In this document: positions 6,857-9,501 of the stretch, one piece after another | Layout of the letters: the number at the start of each line of letters is the position of its first letter | How positions within the stretch are numbered: position 1 is the first letter of the stretch | DNA from: Rhodospirillaceae bacterium | GTDB taxonomy: Bacteria > Pseudomonadota > Alphaproteobacteria > Rhodospirillales > Magnetovibrionaceae | Assembly: GCA_029883045.1 (NCBI GenBank) | Contig: JAOUJU010000054.1 | Span: forward strand, 1-9,501 | Reading direction: 5' to 3' | Length of the DNA: 9,501 nt | The notes under the pieces: model-generated | What the model was told of the DNA's origin: nothing | What the model saw: only the letters and a program-made list of their open reading frames with translations | The model's database searches: none | Translations under genes and position numbers: made by a program

Positions 6857-9501
6857 ATGAATATAATTAATAATAAAACTGGGCCCATTAAAGCAATTTC
6901 GCAACCCGGTAGCGGGCCAGAATCTGCAAACGCACATTCATCAAGCCAATCATCAAGCCAACCATTAAACCAACCATCAAGACGACCAATGGCGCGGTTA
7001 CTGAACCTGTTTTTGGCCCCATTGGCTATCGCAATATTTTTGGTTGCGGTAAGTCAGTTTAATTTTTTGTCATTTCATACAATCGCCGAACTGTTCGCCA
7101 TAGTTGTTGCGGTGGCCATGTTTTTTATTGCATGGAATACGTATTCATTTTCACAAGATAATTTCCTGATGTTTTTGGCGTCGGGGTATTTTTGGATTGC
7201 ATCACTTGACCTGATACACACGCTTTCTTATCCCGGTATAAATATTTTTCAAAATACCGGAACCAACGTTGCGGTTCAGTTTTGGATTGTCGCCAGATAT
7301 TTTGAAGCGTTGCTTCTTTTATTTGCACCCTTATTTTTTGTGCGAAAAATAAAGGCAGGCATATTGTTTAGCACCTTTGGTGCGGTAACGGTATTGGCAT
7401 ATAGCCTTATTGAAATGGGATATGCCCCGGTATTGTTTATTGAAGGCGTCGGTTTACAACCGATAAAAATTTATAGCGAATATATAATAATTGGTATTCT
7501 TGCATTTGCACTGCTTCATCTGTCGTTAAATAGAGCGCACCTTAGCAACAATATATTTTACGCGCTCGTTGCATCAATTGTGCTGACCATGATAGCCGAA
7601 TTAGCATTTACATTATATATAAGCGCGCTTGGCCTTTCTAATCTTGTTGGTCATATTTTCAAATTTACATCGTATTGGCTTATTCTTGGGGTAATTATTC
7701 GCACAACCCTAGTTGGCCCATACATTGACTTAAGATCCGAAAACAAAGAACGCAAAGAAGCCGAAGAAGAACTAGACAGTTTTTTTTCACTTACTTTTGA
7801 TATGCAATGCATAGCCGGTATTGATGGATATTTTAAACGTCTAAATTATGCATGGGTGGATACATTAGGGTTCACAATGGAGGAGCTAAAATCCCGCCCG
7901 TTCGTTGATTTTGTCCACGAAGATGATCGCGAGGCAACAACCCATGCTGCGCAAAAACTTGCCAGCGGGGTTTCAGTGGTTGAATTTGAAAACCGTTATC
8001 AGAAAAAAGATGGTACCTATGCTTGGTTGCTGTGGAACGCTACCCTAGATAGCGCCAGAGGGCAGATTTACGCCACTGCACGTAACATTACCCAGCGTAA
8101 ACATCGCCAACAAGAGCTGGAAAAAACAGTTGAAGCCCGAACGCTAGAGGTCAGAGCCAGCGAAAAACGCCTGCAGCTTATATTGGATAACGTTGTTGAT
8201 AGCATCATTACGTCGGATTCCAATGGAATAATAGTATCGTGTAATCCGGGAACCGAAAAAATATTTGGCTACTCCAAAGATGAAATGATTGGACAAAACC
8301 TTTCGCTATTGATGCCAAAAAATGAAGCTGCAGCACATGACACACACATGAGCACCTACATCAAGACCCATGTTCCAAAAATAATAGGCAAAGGCCGCGA
8401 ACTTGAAGGAAAACGTAAGGATGGAACAGTTTTCCCAATAGATATTGCCATAAGCAAATTGGAAATTGATGGTGATATGGTTTTTATTGGCATTATCCGT
8501 GACATTACTGAACGGAAAAAAGTTGAACATGAATTGCAGCACGCCAAAGAAGATGCCGACAAGGCCAATATGGCAAAATCAGAATTTTTATCATCAATGA
8601 GCCACGAGTTACGCACCCCGTTAAATGCCATTATTGGGTTTTCGCAATTGCTGGAAATGGGGGAGCCACCATTAACGGAAACTAGGCTCGACCAGGTTGC
8701 GCAAATTCGCAAGGGCGGCAGCCACTTGTTATCGCTTATCAATGATATTCTTGAGCTGGCCAAGATTGAGGCGGGTAAAATTAATGTTTCCATTGAACCG
8801 GTGCCGGTTGATGTGGTCGTAAGCGAATGCCTAGAACTGATAGGCCCACAAAGCGAAAGTAGTGGCCTTACCCTCGAAGATAAAACAACGCTTAGCGAAA
8901 TTATGGTTATTGCCGACCAAGTAAGATTGCGCCAATGTTTGCTTAACCTTCTTTCTAATGCAGTAAAATATAACCGTCCGGGCGGGGTAATTTCCCTTAG
9001 CACCAAACAGCTTGATGAAAATATATTTCGCTTTCTTGTTTCCGACACTGGTATTGGGATTCCACTTAAACAGCAATCAAAGGTGTTTGAGCCGTTTAAT
9101 CGCTTAGGCGCGGAAACAACCGAAATCGAAGGCACCGGAATTGGTCTAAGCTTGACCAAAAGCCTGATTGAGCAAATGGGCGGGGGCATTGGTTTTTCCA
9201 GCACTCAGGGCGAGGGGAGTGTGTTCTGGATAGATTTACCAATCTCTCAGCAAAAAGAAGGTGCGGAAACTTCAGATAGAGCACCCATTCAACACAGTTT
9301 TTCTCCACAAAGCGATTCAATTGCTGTTGAGGTTAAATCGTTGCTGTACGTGGAAGACAACGTTTCAAATATAAGGGTCATGCAAGGCATTATTGATAAC
9401 ATACCCAATATCAAACTTATTACGGCACAATCAGCAGAAGAAGGAATTGAAACGGCAGTTCGCGAAATGCCGGACATTATTATAATGGATGGCGATCTTC
9501 C
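6857..9501 (+). CDS. MASE3-PAS-PAS hybrid sensor histidine kinase, partial at the 3' end
   Basis: An uninterrupted frame of 881 codons runs off the window. After a polar N-terminus (1-44) come about eight transmembrane helices (48-290) matching the MASE3 sensor, with SLDLIHTLSY (116-125) and FWIVARYFE (142-150). Next are a short coiled coil, PAS1 (about 307-415), a linker helix, PAS2 (about 439-555), the HisKA box MSHELRTPLN with phospho-accepting H583, and an HATPase_c domain with LLSNAVKYN (N701), DTGIGI (730-735), FEPF (744-747) and EGTGIGLSL (758-766). A receiver starts with LLYVEDN (E833, D834) and is cut just after MDGDLP, where D878 is the expected phospho-acceptor. PAS2 resembles the FixL heme PAS, including H494 and R514. 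ATG 6857 has only a weak AAGAGA before it; M45 (6989) is an alternative start. The kinase probably autophosphorylates in response to membrane and PAS signals; its output partner lies outside the window. Confidence 0.93.
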   Translation, partial: MNIINNKTGPIKAISQPGSGPESANAHSSSQSSSQPLNQPSRRPMARLLNLFLAPLAIAIFLVAVSQFNFLSFHTIAELFAIVVAVAMFFIAWNTYSFSQDNFLMFLASGYFWIASLDLIHTLSYPGINIFQNTGTNVAVQFWIVARYFEALLLLFAPLFFVRKIKAGILFSTFGAVTVLAYSLIEMGYAPVLFIEGVGLQPIKIYSEYIIIGILAFALLHLSLNRAHLSNNIFYALVASIVLTMIAELAFTLYISALGLSNLVGHIFKFTSYWLILGVIIRTTLVGPYIDLRSENKERKEAEEELDSFFSLTFDMQCIAGIDGYFKRLNYAWVDTLGFTMEELKSRPFVDFVHEDDREATTHAAQKLASGVSVVEFENRYQKKDGTYAWLLWNATLDSARGQIYATARNITQRKHRQQELEKTVEARTLEVRASEKRLQLILDNVVDSIITSDSNGIIVSCNPGTEKIFGYSKDEMIGQNLSLLMPKNEAAAHDTHMSTYIKTHVPKIIGKGRELEGKRKDGTVFPIDIAISKLEIDGDMVFIGIIRDITERKKVEHELQHAKEDADKANMAKSEFLSSMSHELRTPLNAIIGFSQLLEMGEPPLTETRLDQVAQIRKGGSHLLSLINDILELAKIEAGKINVSIEPVPVDVVVSECLELIGPQSESSGLTLEDKTTLSEIMVIADQVRLRQCLLNLLSNAVKYNRPGGVISLSTKQLDENIFRFLVSDTGIGIPLKQQSKVFEPFNRLGAETTEIEGTGIGLSLTKSLIEQMGGGIGFSSTQGEGSVFWIDLPISQQKEGAETSDRAPIQHSFSPQSDSIAVEVKSLLYVEDNVSNIRVMQGIIDNIPNIKLITAQSAEEGIETAVREMPDIIIMDGDL
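6938..6985 (+). repeat. Four 12-nt tandem repeats in the kinase N-terminus
   Basis: The unit TCATCAAGCCAA occurs twice perfectly (6938-6949, 6950-6961), followed by two degenerate copies (6962-6973, 6974-6985). In frame they encode SSSQ-SSSQ-PLNQ-PSRR (residues 28-43), directly before the first membrane helix. The length is a multiple of three, so a gain or loss of units would keep the frame. Confidence 0.7.

Noticed and set aside
8356..9204. A 282-codon minus-strand frame
   Set aside because: It is fully antisense to the PAS2, HisKA and HATPase coding region, whose motifs are unmistakable. The protein is rich in S, L, P and R, typical of a shadow frame.

Overview
The window looks like chromosomal DNA of an alphaproteobacterium with moderate GC. 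That assignment is an inference from the gene families: an 846-residue YbbP-type FtsX permease, a stand-alone PAS_5-like protein, a short THUMP-type rRNA methyltransferase without a fused RlmK half, and a MASE3 hybrid histidine kinase. No rRNA, tRNA, CRISPR array, transposase or phage gene was seen.

Layout. Bases 1-201 hold a nested inverted repeat and no convincing gene. Two related small-molecule-type SAM methyltransferases follow, divergently transcribed (minus strand 202-1008, plus strand 1259-2104) from a 250-bp intergenic region. A 258-bp gap with a hairpin and a second copy of a short repeat leads to an RlmL-like RNA methyltransferase (2363-3481, plus). That gene runs convergently into a long FtsX-like ABC permease (3508-6048, minus), which has no ATPase gene next to it. 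The permease is divergent from a small PAS_5-type protein (6204-6695, plus), and the 155 bp between them carry two inverted repeats, one a 17-bp near-perfect palindrome. After a 161-bp spacer with two partly overlapping hairpins comes a large membrane-bound hybrid sensor kinase (from 6857), which runs off the right end inside its receiver domain.

How the genes may work together. The first three genes are methyltransferases (two presumably for small molecules, one for 23S rRNA). They are not an obvious single pathway. The right part is a signalling block. The kinase combines an eight-helix MASE3 sensor, a generic PAS, a second PAS with the FixL-type His/Arg pair (H494 and R514), an HisKA/HATPase core and a receiver. 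The most interesting inference is that this kinase is a heme-based oxygen (or other gas) sensor with an added membrane input. The PAS_5 protein just upstream may be functionally linked, but nothing in the sequence proves it.
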